Origin: Barnesiella sp. WM24
Lineage (GTDB): Bacteria > Bacteroidota > Bacteroidia > Bacteroidales > Muribaculaceae
Reading direction: 5' to 3'
NCBI RefSeq assembly: GCF_004570975.1
Contig: NZ_SPPC01000004.1
Span: 186,001-250,000, forward strand
Length of the DNA: 64,000 nucleotides
In this document: one piece after another, positions 38,332-46,356 of the stretch
How the letters are laid out: every line of letters begins with the position of its first letter
Position numbering within the stretch: the stretch's first letter is position 1
Program-made: the position numbers and the translations under genes
The notes under the pieces: generated by a model
Seen by the model: the letters and a program-made list of their open reading frames with translations, nothing else
Databases searched by the model: none
Told to the model about the DNA's origin: nothing

Positions 38332-38470
38332 AATAAATTTTACGAAAAAGTGAGTAATTTTAATCTCTGTATTGTTTAAAATATGTTGAAGTACATTAAA
38401 TGTGCCTTTCACCTTGTTTTTTGGCATAATTATTGTTATTATTGAAGTCACAAAGATTTTATGTAACTAT

Positions 38471-40990
38471 ATGGACACAAATTTTTCCAACGAACTAAAG
38501 ACCGTCCTGGATCAAAGCCGGGTGGAGGCGAGCCGTCACAATGATAATGTGATACGTGCCGAACACCTCCTGCTCGCCATCCTGTCTAACAATGACAGCA
38601 ACGCATTCAGGACTCTCCGCCAGTTGCTTGACGATGACACTATGTACCGATTACGAGATAACCTTGACAATAGCATCTACCGACAGCGTGAGGGAACGGA
38701 AGGAATGGGCGTGAGCGATCTCGCCAACCGCATAATAAAGCTTAGCGTGCTTGAGGCGAGGATGCTGAAGACCAATGTCGTGGACTCGGAGCATCTTCTT
38801 CTCGCCCTGTTTCACAATAACGAGGTGCAGAGCCTCGACATAATGGCGCAGTTTCATGAAGCAGGTGTCACCTACGAGGCGCTCTACAAGCTTCTTGCCA
38901 ACGTGACCGACGCGCCGAAGATGGGTGCGTCATTCGGTGAAGACGAGGAAGATGAAGATGACGAAATCTTCCGCAACGAGCAGAAAGAGCCGGCGTCGTC
39001 ACAACAGCGTGCCGGCGCTCCAAAACGCGGCAACGACACTCCGGTACTTGACAAATTTGGCAATGACATGACCCGTGCCGCCGAAGAGGGCCGACTCGAC
39101 CCTGTGATAGGTCGCGGCGTGGAAATCGAGCGTCTTGCCCAGATTCTAAGCCGACGCAAGAAAAACAATCCGGTGCTTATAGGAGAGCCGGGAGTCGGCA
39201 AGTCGGCAATTGTAGAGGGGCTCGCGCTCCGCATCGTTCAGCGAAAGGTGTCACGCATCCTTTTCGGAAAGCGCGTCATCTCGCTCGACATGGCGTCGAT
39301 TGTAGCCGGCACCAAATACCGCGGTCAATTTGAGGAGCGTATAAAAGCGATACTCAACGAGCTTTCTAAAAACAAGGATGTAATCCTCTTCATCGACGAA
39401 TTGCACACCATCGTAGGTGCCGGAAACGCCTCCGGCTCCATGGATGCCGCCAATCTTCTCAAGCCGGCGCTTGCGAGGGGTGAAATTCAGTGCATAGGCG
39501 CGACTACCATTGATGAATACCGCAAGAACATCGAGAAGGACGGCGCTCTCGAACGCCGTTTCCAGAAAGTCATGGTGGAGCCCACATCGCCTGAAGAGAC
39601 CCTTACCATCCTTAATAACATAAAGGACAAGTATGAGGACCACCACAATGTCAACTATACGCCTGAGGCGATTGAAGCCTGCGTAAAGCTGACCGACCGC
39701 TACGTAAGCGACCGCAATTTCCCCGACAAGGCAATCGACGCCCTTGACGAGGCGGGATCGCGCGTTCATGTCACCAACATAGTTGTCCCGAAAGAGATTG
39801 AGAGTATCGAGGCGCAGATTGCCGAGGCTAACGCCAACAAGCTGAAGGCGGCGCAGTCACAGAATTTCGAAAGCGCGGCCTCATTCCGCGACAAGGAACA
39901 GCGACTGAAACTTGAGCTCGACGATGCAAAACGCAAGTGGGAGGCATCGCTTAATGAACACCGCGAGACGGTCGACGAAGATAAAGTAGCCGAGGTAGTG
40001 GCGATGATGACCGGAGTCCCGGTGCAGCGCATAGCCCAGGCTGAGGGTATGCGTCTCCGCGAAATGGCGCCGGAGCTGAAACACGCCATCATCGGTCAGG
40101 ACGGTGCCATCGACAAGATTGTAAAGGCTATACAGCGTAACCGCGTAGGGCTGAAAGACCCCAACAAGCCCATCGGTACGTTCATGTTTCTCGGGCCTAC
40201 AGGTGTCGGAAAGACCCATCTCGCAAAGAAGCTCGCTGAATATCTCTTTGACTCTGCCGACACGCTCATACGCGTCGACATGAGCGAATACATGGAGAAA
40301 TTCACTGTGTCGCGTCTTGTCGGGGCACCTCCGGGATATGTAGGATATGAGGAGGGCGGACAGCTTACCGAAAAGGTGCGCACCCACCCCTACTCCGTCG
40401 TGCTTCTTGACGAAATTGAGAAAGCTCATCCCGATGTGTTCAACCTGCTTCTGCAGGTACTCGACGAGGGTCGGCTTACCGACAGCCTCGGACGCAAGGT
40501 GGATTTCAAAAACACCATCATCATCATGACGTCCAACATCGGCAGCCGTCAGCTCAAGGATTTCGGCACCAGTGTAGGATTCGCCACCAAGCCCGCCGAC
40601 AAGGAATACAGCCATAGCGTGATTCAGAAAGCCCTCAACAAGGCTTTCTCGCCGGAATTTCTCAACCGTGTCGACGACATAGTGATGTTTGACGCGCTTG
40701 ACAAAGAGGCGATATTCAAGATTATCGACATCGAGCTTGCAGGATTCTACAAGCGCGTCGACGGACTTGGCTACAGGCTTACAATCACCGATGAGGCAAA
40801 AAATTTCATCGCAGAGCGAGGCTATGACGCTCAGTTCGGTGCCCGACCGCTGAAACGCGCCATCCAGAAATATCTGGAAGACGAGCTCGCGGAAATGATA
40901 ATCAACGCCTCGATACAGCCCGGCAACCTTATCTTTGTCGATTATGACAAGGAGAAAGACAAGATTGTCACAGAAATCCGCACTGAATAG
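38471..40990 (+). CDS. clpC: ATP-dependent Clp protease ATP-binding subunit ClpC
   Basis: Hsp100 unfoldase that feeds ClpP or disaggregates proteins. 839 residues. Clp-N double repeat (about 1-145), an acidic linker ([10 protein letters not shown]), AAA1 with Walker A GEPGVGKS, a short ClpC-type middle domain (about 400-475), AAA2 with GPTGVGKTH and [11 protein letters not shown], then the D2-small domain. ATG at 38471 (MDTNFSNEL) is chosen; an upstream in-frame ATG adds 23 hydrophobic residues unlike any ClpC. A strong terminator follows. Confidence 0.95.
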   Translation: MDTNFSNELKTVLDQSRVEASRHNDNVIRAEHLLLAILSNNDSNAFRTLRQLLDDDTMYRLRDNLDNSIYRQREGTEGMGVSDLANRIIKLSVLEARMLKTNVVDSEHLLLALFHNNEVQSLDIMAQFHEAGVTYEALYKLLANVTDAPKMGASFGEDEEDEDDEIFRNEQKEPASSQQRAGAPKRGNDTPVLDKFGNDMTRAAEEGRLDPVIGRGVEIERLAQILSRRKKNNPVLIGEPGVGKSAIVEGLALRIVQRKVSRILFGKRVISLDMASIVAGTKYRGQFEERIKAILNELSKNKDVILFIDELHTIVGAGNASGSMDAANLLKPALARGEIQCIGATTIDEYRKNIEKDGALERRFQKVMVEPTSPEETLTILNNIKDKYEDHHNVNYTPEAIEACVKLTDRYVSDRNFPDKAIDALDEAGSRVHVTNIVVPKEIESIEAQIAEANANKLKAAQSQNFESAASFRDKEQRLKLELDDAKRKWEASLNEHRETVDEDKVAEVVAMMTGVPVQRIAQAEGMRLREMAPELKHAIIGQDGAIDKIVKAIQRNRVGLKDPNKPIGTFMFLGPTGVGKTHLAKKLAEYLFDSADTLIRVDMSEYMEKFTVSRLVGAPPGYVGYEEGGQLTEKVRTHPYSVVLLDEIEKAHPDVFNLLLQVLDEGRLTDSLGRKVDFKNTIIIMTSNIGSRQLKDFGTSVGFATKPADKEYSHSVIQKALNKAFSPEFLNRVDDIVMFDALDKEAIFKIIDIELAGFYKRVDGLGYRLTITDEAKNFIAERGYDAQFGARPLKRAIQKYLEDELAEMIINASIQPGNLIFVDYDKEKDKIVTEIRTE

Positions 40991-41012
40991 ACATTATTTA
41001 TATACCAACTAC

Positions 41013-41053
41013 ACGACAGGAGGCTCTGGGATGAGCCTCCTGTCGTCGTTTTA
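41013..41053 (+). terminator. Terminator of clpC
   Basis: A perfect 14-bp stem (41013-41026 with 41033-41046) and a 6-nt loop, followed by CGTTTTA. It lies 22 bp after the clpC stop. Confidence 0.85.
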
Positions 41054-41148
41054 TCAACCAAGCAACATAATCCGCAGTGCATATTGCCGATGTGCAATAT
41101 GCAGGGGCATGCAACACCGATGTATTCCATTGATTTACAACATGCAAT

Positions 41149-41245
41149 GTAGGGGCGAGTGGAAGCTCGCCCGCGGTGACAGCAACCCCGTAATGTGGGT
41201 GGGTGAGCCATGCGGATGGGCGGGCGACCTCCCGGTCGCCCCTAC
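41149..41245. repeat. REP pair, unit 1
   Basis: GTAG at 41149-41152 and forward hairpin 41153-41172; reverse hairpin with CTAC at 41242-41245. Confidence 0.85.
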
Positions 41246-41319
41246 AGCTACGCGGTGTAACACGTGGTGTATTTTTTTGATGTAATCCATGCGTATTTCG
41301 TTGATGTACAACATGCAAT

Positions 41320-41419
41320 GTAGGGGCGAGTGGAAGCTCGCCCGCGGTGACAGCAACCCCGGAATGTGTGCGTGTGTGCGCCATGCGAATGAGGCGGGCG
41401 ACCTCCCAGTCGCCCCTAC
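41320..41419. repeat. REP pair, unit 2
   Basis: GTAG at 41320-41323; reverse hairpin ends in CTAC at 41416-41419 and has one stem mismatch (CCAGT instead of CCGGT). Confidence 0.85.
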
Positions 41420-41468
41420 AGCTACGCGATGTAATCTCTGTGTATTTCGTTGATGTACAACATGCAAT

Positions 41469-41566
41469 GCAGGGGCGAGTGGAAGCTCGCCCGCGGTGAC
41501 AGCAACACCGGAATTTGAGTGGGTGCGCCATGCGGATGTGGCGGGCGAGCTTCCACTCGCCCCTAC
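41469..41566. repeat. REP pair, unit 3 (perfectly inverted pair)
   Basis: The forward tetranucleotide is mutated to GCAG (41469-41472). The reverse hairpin here reads GGGCGAGCTTCCACTCGCCC, the exact reverse complement of the forward hairpin, unlike the other five units. CTAC at 41563-41566. Confidence 0.85.
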
Positions 41567-41644
41567 AGCTACGCGGTGTAAACCCGTGGTGTATTTTTGT
41601 TGATGTAATCCGCGCCGTATTTTTGTTGATGTACAATATGCAAT

Positions 41645-41744
41645 GTAGGGGCGAGTGGAAGCTCGCCCGCGGTAACAGCAACACCGGGATGTGGGTGGGG
41701 GTGCGCCATGTGGATGTGGCGGGCGACCTCCCGGTCGCCCCTAC
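41645..41744. repeat. REP pair, unit 4
   Basis: GTAG at 41645-41648, CTAC at 41741-41744. Its upstream flank (about 41567-41644) is nearly identical to that of unit 5, so units 4 and 5 look like a recent 178-bp tandem duplication. Confidence 0.85.
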
Positions 41745-41822
41745 AGCTACGCGGTGTAAACCCGTGGTGTATTTTTGTTGATGTAATCCGCGCCGTATTT
41801 TTGTTGATGTACAATATGCAAT

Positions 41823-42161
41823 GTAGGGGCGAGTGGAAGCTCGCCCGCGGTGACAGCAACACCGGATTGTGTGCGTGAGATTGATGCGGTATAGGTTGCA
41901 TCCCCTTGGGGATGATCTTTCTTGTAGCCGTGGGGTGAACGAAGTGATACCCACGGAGAAATATACCCGGGGTGCATGTTTCCGTAGGAATCATCATGTT
42001 ACGTGGATTGACGATTCCTGCGGAAACGATATTTTTTTGGGGTGCGGTTACCGTGGGTATCGCTACGCTCAACCCACGGCTAAACATGGATTATCCCCTG
42101 TCGGGGATATATGGCGCGTCCACATTGCATGTGTGGCGGGCGACCTCCCGGTCGCCCCTAC
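41823..42161. repeat. REP pair, unit 5, interrupted by an insert
   Basis: GTAG at 41823-41826 and CTAC at 42158-42161, but the two halves are 240 bp farther apart than in other units because a foldback element sits in the spacer. Confidence 0.85.
41899..42108. mobile_element. Nested 210-bp foldback (MITE-like) element inside REP unit 5
   Basis: Three levels of inverted repeat share one centre near 42003. Outer mini-hairpins are CATCCCC-TT-GGGGATG (41899-41914) and ATCCCC-TGTC-GGGGAT (42093-42108). Middle 29-bp hairpins with CCGTGGG/CCCACGG arms lie at 41928-41956 and 42051-42079 and are reverse complements of each other at 25 of 29 positions. The inner arms (41978-41992 and 42013-42027, GTTTCCG...) match at 14 of 15. 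No coding capacity. It may be a passive transposable or REP-like insertion of a second family; no terminal target duplication was identified. Confidence 0.6.
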
Positions 42162-42235
42162 AGCTACGCGATGTAACCCAGGTGTATTTTTGTTGATGTA
42201 ATCCCTGCGTATTTCGTTGATGTACAACATGCAAT

Positions 42236-42333
42236 GTAGGGGCGAGTGGAAGCTCGCCCGCGGTGACAGCAACCCCGGAATGTGGGTGGGCGTGCCATGC
42301 GGATGTTGCGGGCGACCTCCCGGTCGCCCCTAC
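42236..42333. repeat. REP pair, unit 6
   Basis: GTAG at 42236-42239, CTAC at 42330-42333; both hairpins perfect. Confidence 0.85.
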
Positions 42334-42392
42334 AGCTACGCGATGTAATCCGCGCATATTTTATTGATTTCCACTCGCCATAGGTAACGAGA

Positions 42393-42429
42393 GAGGGTGT
42401 ATCAACCCGGAAGAGCTTGATACACCCTC
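42393..42429 (-). terminator. Hairpin terminator of the sensor-kinase-like gene
   Basis: A perfect 13-bp stem (GAGGGTGTATCAA with TTGATACACCCTC) and 11-nt loop, 32 bp after the stop at 42461. The following tract (TCTCGTT) is only weakly T-rich, so termination strength is uncertain. Confidence 0.6.
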
Positions 42430-42460
42430 ATGTATGTGGAAAGAAGTTGTAATGCCACGG

Positions 42461-43963
42461 TTACTTGTCGTGAATCTCAAGGATGAAACGCGCTCCGTGA
42501 GTGTAGTCGCGGTCAAGGGTGAGCGAACCGTTCATCTTAGTCGCCTTCAGCGAGCAGATAGGCAGCCCGAGCGCATCGCCCTTAGTGAGGTCACGCACCT
42601 CGGAAAATGGTTTGAAAAGTTTCTCACGATGTTCTTCATCGATGCCGCAACCGGTATCTGTCACGATAAACTGAAGAGTATGGGCTCCACGCTTCTTGAA
42701 CTCAAGAGTGATTTTTCCACCGGAGGGAGTGTTAAGCGATGCATTGACAAGCAGGTGATGCAAGACAGCCTCGACTTCCTCAGGATTGAAGCGCGCACTC
42801 ATCTTAGGAGCGTTGACCACCATGTTTACATCGGGATTCATTTGTGCCTTTGCATCATCGACCACTTTCTCGCAGAAAGCGAGCACGTTATTGTCCTGCA
42901 TCTCATAATGCTCCGACAGCGAGCTTTCAAGGTCGGAAAGCTGCTGTATATGGGAAGAGAAAGCCCGCAATGCCTTGACGGCAGGAAGCTTCTGGTCAAG
43001 GGTAGAGAGCGTTGGCTCCATCTGAGCCGAAATATTTCTGATAAACTCTGTTTTCAACGAATTATGTTCGTTGGCAACCATTATATTTTTCTTGAGCTTG
43101 CGGTTAAGGGCGATATAGCGCATCAACACGATAAAACCGAACACAAGCGCCGCTGCAAGCACACCGAGCAAAATGCCGAGCGTAACGATAATGCCTGTCT
43201 TTACGGCAATCGAATGGTCCTTTTCTTCGATAGTCTTCAGACTGTCGTCATATTTCGCCTTCATGGCATGAAGCTCATCTTTGGCAGTGAGGGCGCGTAT
43301 AGAGTCGGTCCAGTGATTGTATCGTTCATAGGTACGTGCTACAAGGCGTGCATTATTGGTGCGGGTCGCCGTCGCGATAAGCTGCTTGTAACACTCGTCG
43401 GCCTTCTCATAGTCCTTTCCTTTCTGATAGGTCTCAATCAAGCGGTTTATCGCAGCGTCACCGAGAGCATTCTGCCCGAATGTATAATAGTAATTTGCCT
43501 GTGAATAAAGAAGGTCGTCGTCAAGAGAGCCTTTGGAGTTTTTAGCAAATTCCTCCATACGGTTAAGATATTCCTTTGACTTGGCGGGATTTTTCAGCTT
43601 GACATACATGTTCATGCGCTCCTTTGCGGTCTGGTAGTGAAGCTCGGGCATCTGACGTCCCGACTCCAGCTCACCCTGCCCTACAACCATGTCGACCTTG
43701 TTGAGCATGTCAAACGCCTCCTTATAATAATTCTCACGATGATACAGTTTCGCAACATTCACACCCGCCTCGGTAGCCTCGGCATATTTCTTTGCCGTAG
43801 CATAAGCATTGTAAGATTGCAGGAAATTATAACGAGCCTTGACATATTCCTTTGCCTCAAGCGCGCTTTTAGCCTGCTTCATCAATCCGTCGCCCCTGTC
43901 CTGAGCAAACGAGCCGGCGGCACATAGCAGTAGTAGAAGAAATAAAACAGTTAGCTTTTTCAT
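42461..43963 (-). CDS. TPR-containing sensor histidine kinase-like protein without H-box histidine
   Basis: 500 residues: signal peptide (to about residue 20), periplasmic TPR-like helical repeats (about 25-250), one membrane helix (254-282), then a cytoplasmic kinase region. The ATPase domain keeps the N box (LLVNASLNTPSGG), the G1 box DTGCGID and a G2-like GDALGLPIC. The dimerisation/phosphoacceptor helix reads FIRNISAQMEPTLS where kinases have NISHELRTPL, so Ala313 replaces the phosphorylated histidine. It may be a pseudokinase or signal through a partner. No response regulator lies nearby. Divergent from htpG. Confidence 0.8.
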   Translation of the reverse strand: MKKLTVLFLLLLLCAAGSFAQDRGDGLMKQAKSALEAKEYVKARYNFLQSYNAYATAKKYAEATEAGVNVAKLYHRENYYKEAFDMLNKVDMVVGQGELESGRQMPELHYQTAKERMNMYVKLKNPAKSKEYLNRMEEFAKNSKGSLDDDLLYSQANYYYTFGQNALGDAAINRLIETYQKGKDYEKADECYKQLIATATRTNNARLVARTYERYNHWTDSIRALTAKDELHAMKAKYDDSLKTIEEKDHSIAVKTGIIVTLGILLGVLAAALVFGFIVLMRYIALNRKLKKNIMVANEHNSLKTEFIRNISAQMEPTLSTLDQKLPAVKALRAFSSHIQQLSDLESSLSEHYEMQDNNVLAFCEKVVDDAKAQMNPDVNMVVNAPKMSARFNPEEVEAVLHHLLVNASLNTPSGGKITLEFKKRGAHTLQFIVTDTGCGIDEEHREKLFKPFSEVRDLTKGDALGLPICSLKATKMNGSLTLDRDYTHGARFILEIHDK

Positions 43964-43986
43964 ATTAAATTTATAAGATTATACAA

Positions 43987-43994
43987 CAAAGATA
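43987..43994 (-). promoter_or_regulatory. -7 promoter box of the sensor-kinase-like gene
   Basis: TATCTTTG on the minus strand, 23 bp before the ATG at 43963. No canonical -33 box. Confidence 0.5.
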
Positions 43995-44035
43995 ATACAT
44001 TTTTCAAACTACATGACAGAAATTACACTGTCAAG

Positions 44036-44043
44036 TAAATTTG
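44036..44043 (+). promoter_or_regulatory. Possible -7 box upstream of htpG
   Basis: TAAATTTG, 110 bp before the htpG ATG; it would give a leader of about 100 nt. No -33 partner, so this is tentative. Confidence 0.3.
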
Positions 44044-44153
44044 TCACTGAATTTAACATTAATTACAGATAAATGACACTGCGCGACAATGGCATTTATT
44101 TTGCTATATGTTATTACTGAAAGAAACTATTTAAATTTACACATATATTTATT

Positions 44154-46202
44154 ATGAGTACACAAAAAGGAACAATCGGGGTAACGACTGAAAACATATT
44201 CCCCGTAATCAAGAAATTTCTTTACAGCGACCACGAGATTTTCCTTCGCGAGCTGGTGAGCAACGCCATTGACGCCACCAGCAAGCTCAAGACCCTTTCA
44301 TCATTTGGCGAATACAAGGGCGAGCTCGGCGAGATGAACGTAAAAGTCACCGTCGACAAGGAAGCGGGCACCCTTACTGTCAGCGACCACGGCATAGGCA
44401 TGACAGCCGAGGATATTGACAAATATATAAATCAGATTGCATTTTCAGGCGCAGAGGAATTTCTCGCCAAATATAAGGACAAGGCTGAAAACATAATCGG
44501 CCATTTCGGTCTTGGCTTTTACTCAGCCTTCATGGTAGCGAAGAAAGTCGAGATACGGACCCTTTCCTATAAGGAAGGCGCAGAAGCCGTGTGCTGGTCA
44601 TGTGACGGTTCTCCCGAATATGAGATGACACCCATAGACAAGACTGAACGCGGAACTGACATCGTGCTGTACATCGACGATGATAACAAGGAGTTTCTTG
44701 AACAGGCGCGCATTGACACCCTTCTGAAGAAATATTGCCGATTCCTGCCCGTACCGGTGGTTTCCGGCAAGGAGCAGGAGTGGAAAGACGGCAAGTATGT
44801 CGACACTGACAAGGATCGTGTAATCAACAACACCGAGCCCGCATGGACAAAGAAACCTGCCGACCTTACCGACGACGACTACCGCAATTTCTACCACGAG
44901 CTTTACCCCGGACAGGAAGACCCTCTCTTCTGGATCCACCTCAACGTGGACTACCCGTTCACCCTGACAGGCATACTGTATTTCCCGAAAATCAAAAACA
45001 ACATAGACGTCACCCGCAACCGCATCCAGCTTTACTGCAATCAGGTGTTTGTGACCGACTCTGTAGAGGGCGTTGTGCCGGAATTCATGATGCTTATGCA
45101 GGGCGTAATCGACTCGCCCGACATACCGCTTAACGTGTCACGCTCCTACCTCCAGAGTGACAGCGCCGTCAAAAAAATATCGACCTACATCACCCGAAAA
45201 GTAGCCGACCGCCTTGAAGAGATATTCAAGAATAACCGCGATGACTACGAGAAGAAGTGGGACGACATCAAGCTTTTCATCGAATATGGAATGTTGACCG
45301 ATGAGAAATTTGCAGAACGCGCCATGAAATTTGTGCTTGTCAAGGACACCGACGGCAAGTATTACACGCTTGACGAGTACAAGGCGCTTATCGAAGCGGC
45401 ACAGACCGACAAGGACGGCAACATCGTGTATCTCTACACAACCGACCCCGTCGCACAATACAATTACATAAACGCGGCAACCGACAAGGGCTACAGCGTG
45501 CTTGTGATGGACGGACAGCTTGACAGCCACTTCATAGGACTGCTCGAACAGAAGCTGGAGAAGTCTCACTTCGTGCGTGTCGACTCTGATGTCATCGACA
45601 ACCTCATCCGCAAAGATGACAAAAAGACAGCCGACCTTACCCCTGAACAGCGCAACATACTCACAACCCTGTTCAAATCGCAGATTCCTCACGTAGAGAA
45701 AGCTGAATTCCTCGTATCGTTTGAAGCGCTTGCAGCCGACGCCGCCCCGCTTGTCATCACCCAGAACGAGTATATGCGACGCATGAAGGACATGGCGGCA
45801 ATGCAGCCCGGCATGGCTCTCTATGGCGAGATGCCCGACAGCTACAATCTGATTGTAAATACAGAACACATTCTCGTCAAGGAGATACGCGACAACGCGG
45901 AAAAGGCAGTGGGAGCCACTGTTGCACCCCTGTCGGCCGACATTGAAAAGAAAAATGCTGAAATCACCGCAATACGCGATGCGGCAAAAGACGGTAAGCT
46001 GAGTGACGACGACACCAAGAAGACCTCTGACCTCGAGGGCGAAGTAAACAAGCTTCGTGCCGAAGAGACCAAGGTAATCAGCGACTACGCCGCCGGTCAG
46101 GACAAGGTAAGACAGCTTATCGACCTCGCTCTTCTCGGCAACGGACTGCTGAAAGGTCAGGATCTGAGCAGCTTTATCAAGCGCTCTATAAGCATGCTCT
46201 GA
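44154..46202 (+). CDS. htpG: Molecular chaperone HtpG (Hsp90)
   Basis: Bacterial Hsp90, an ATP-dependent dimeric chaperone. 682 residues against about 624 in E. coli. GHKL ATPase domain with FLRELVSNAIDA (Mg-binding Asn), SDHGIGMT and GHFGLGFYSAFMVA. Middle domain with NVSRSYLQSD (the catalytic-arginine loop). The extra length lies in a charged segment near 590-650 (AKDGKLSDDDTKKTSDLEG region), likely coiled coil. A good terminator follows. Confidence 0.97.
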   Translation: MSTQKGTIGVTTENIFPVIKKFLYSDHEIFLRELVSNAIDATSKLKTLSSFGEYKGELGEMNVKVTVDKEAGTLTVSDHGIGMTAEDIDKYINQIAFSGAEEFLAKYKDKAENIIGHFGLGFYSAFMVAKKVEIRTLSYKEGAEAVCWSCDGSPEYEMTPIDKTERGTDIVLYIDDDNKEFLEQARIDTLLKKYCRFLPVPVVSGKEQEWKDGKYVDTDKDRVINNTEPAWTKKPADLTDDDYRNFYHELYPGQEDPLFWIHLNVDYPFTLTGILYFPKIKNNIDVTRNRIQLYCNQVFVTDSVEGVVPEFMMLMQGVIDSPDIPLNVSRSYLQSDSAVKKISTYITRKVADRLEEIFKNNRDDYEKKWDDIKLFIEYGMLTDEKFAERAMKFVLVKDTDGKYYTLDEYKALIEAAQTDKDGNIVYLYTTDPVAQYNYINAATDKGYSVLVMDGQLDSHFIGLLEQKLEKSHFVRVDSDVIDNLIRKDDKKTADLTPEQRNILTTLFKSQIPHVEKAEFLVSFEALAADAAPLVITQNEYMRRMKDMAAMQPGMALYGEMPDSYNLIVNTEHILVKEIRDNAEKAVGATVAPLSADIEKKNAEITAIRDAAKDGKLSDDDTKKTSDLEGEVNKLRAEETKVISDYAAGQDKVRQLIDLALLGNGLLKGQDLSSFIKRSISML

Positions 46203-46223
46203 CAGAATAATAAGTCATGAAAC

Positions 46224-46259
46224 GGCAAGGGGCAGATTTATTTTGTCCCTTGCCTTTTT
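46224..46259 (+). terminator. Terminator of htpG
   Basis: GGCAAGGG pairs with CCCTTGCC (extendable by three more pairs including one wobble), followed by TTTTTA. It lies 22 bp after the stop. Confidence 0.85.
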
Positions 46260-46356
46260 ATGTTGTAAAACACACCTGACTCTCTTCCTTTTTGACAATA
46301 AATTATGCATCTTTGCAAATTGATAGTTGATTAAACAGCAACCATAGCGAAATCAT

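Larger units (their letters stand above)
41149..42333. repeat. Array of six REP/inverted-REP pairs (BIME-like)
   Basis: Non-coding region between convergent clpC and the sensor-kinase-like gene. Each unit is a GTAG tetranucleotide plus hairpin GGGCGAG-TGGAAG-CTCGCCC. Then comes a 50-60 bp spacer opening with GCGGTGACAGCAAC, then an opposed hairpin (GGGCGACC-TCCC-GGTCGCCC) ending in CTAC. The spacers between units are also similar (GCTACGCGRTGTAA, then GTTGATGTACAA). Units start at 41149, 41320, 41469, 41645, 41823 and 42236. GTAG at the foot of a hairpin in opposed pairs is the arrangement of REP sequences mobilised by TnpA-REP (RAYT) transposases in other bacteria. No protein can be supported here; every long frame runs through the repeats. 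Confidence 0.85.

Noticed and set aside
38402-38470. N-terminal extension of ClpC
   Set aside because: It would add 23 hydrophobic residues before the conserved Clp-N domain. The ATG at 38471 fits the family.
41149-42333. CRISPR array
   Set aside because: Repeats are long, imperfect and in opposed hairpin pairs, and the spacers are similar to each other. No cas genes are nearby.
40998-42357. Several long overlapping reading frames on both strands across the repeat region
   Set aside because: Their translations are periodic and Arg/Pro/Cys-rich because they read through tandem REP hairpins. They have no starts with promoters and no family resemblance.
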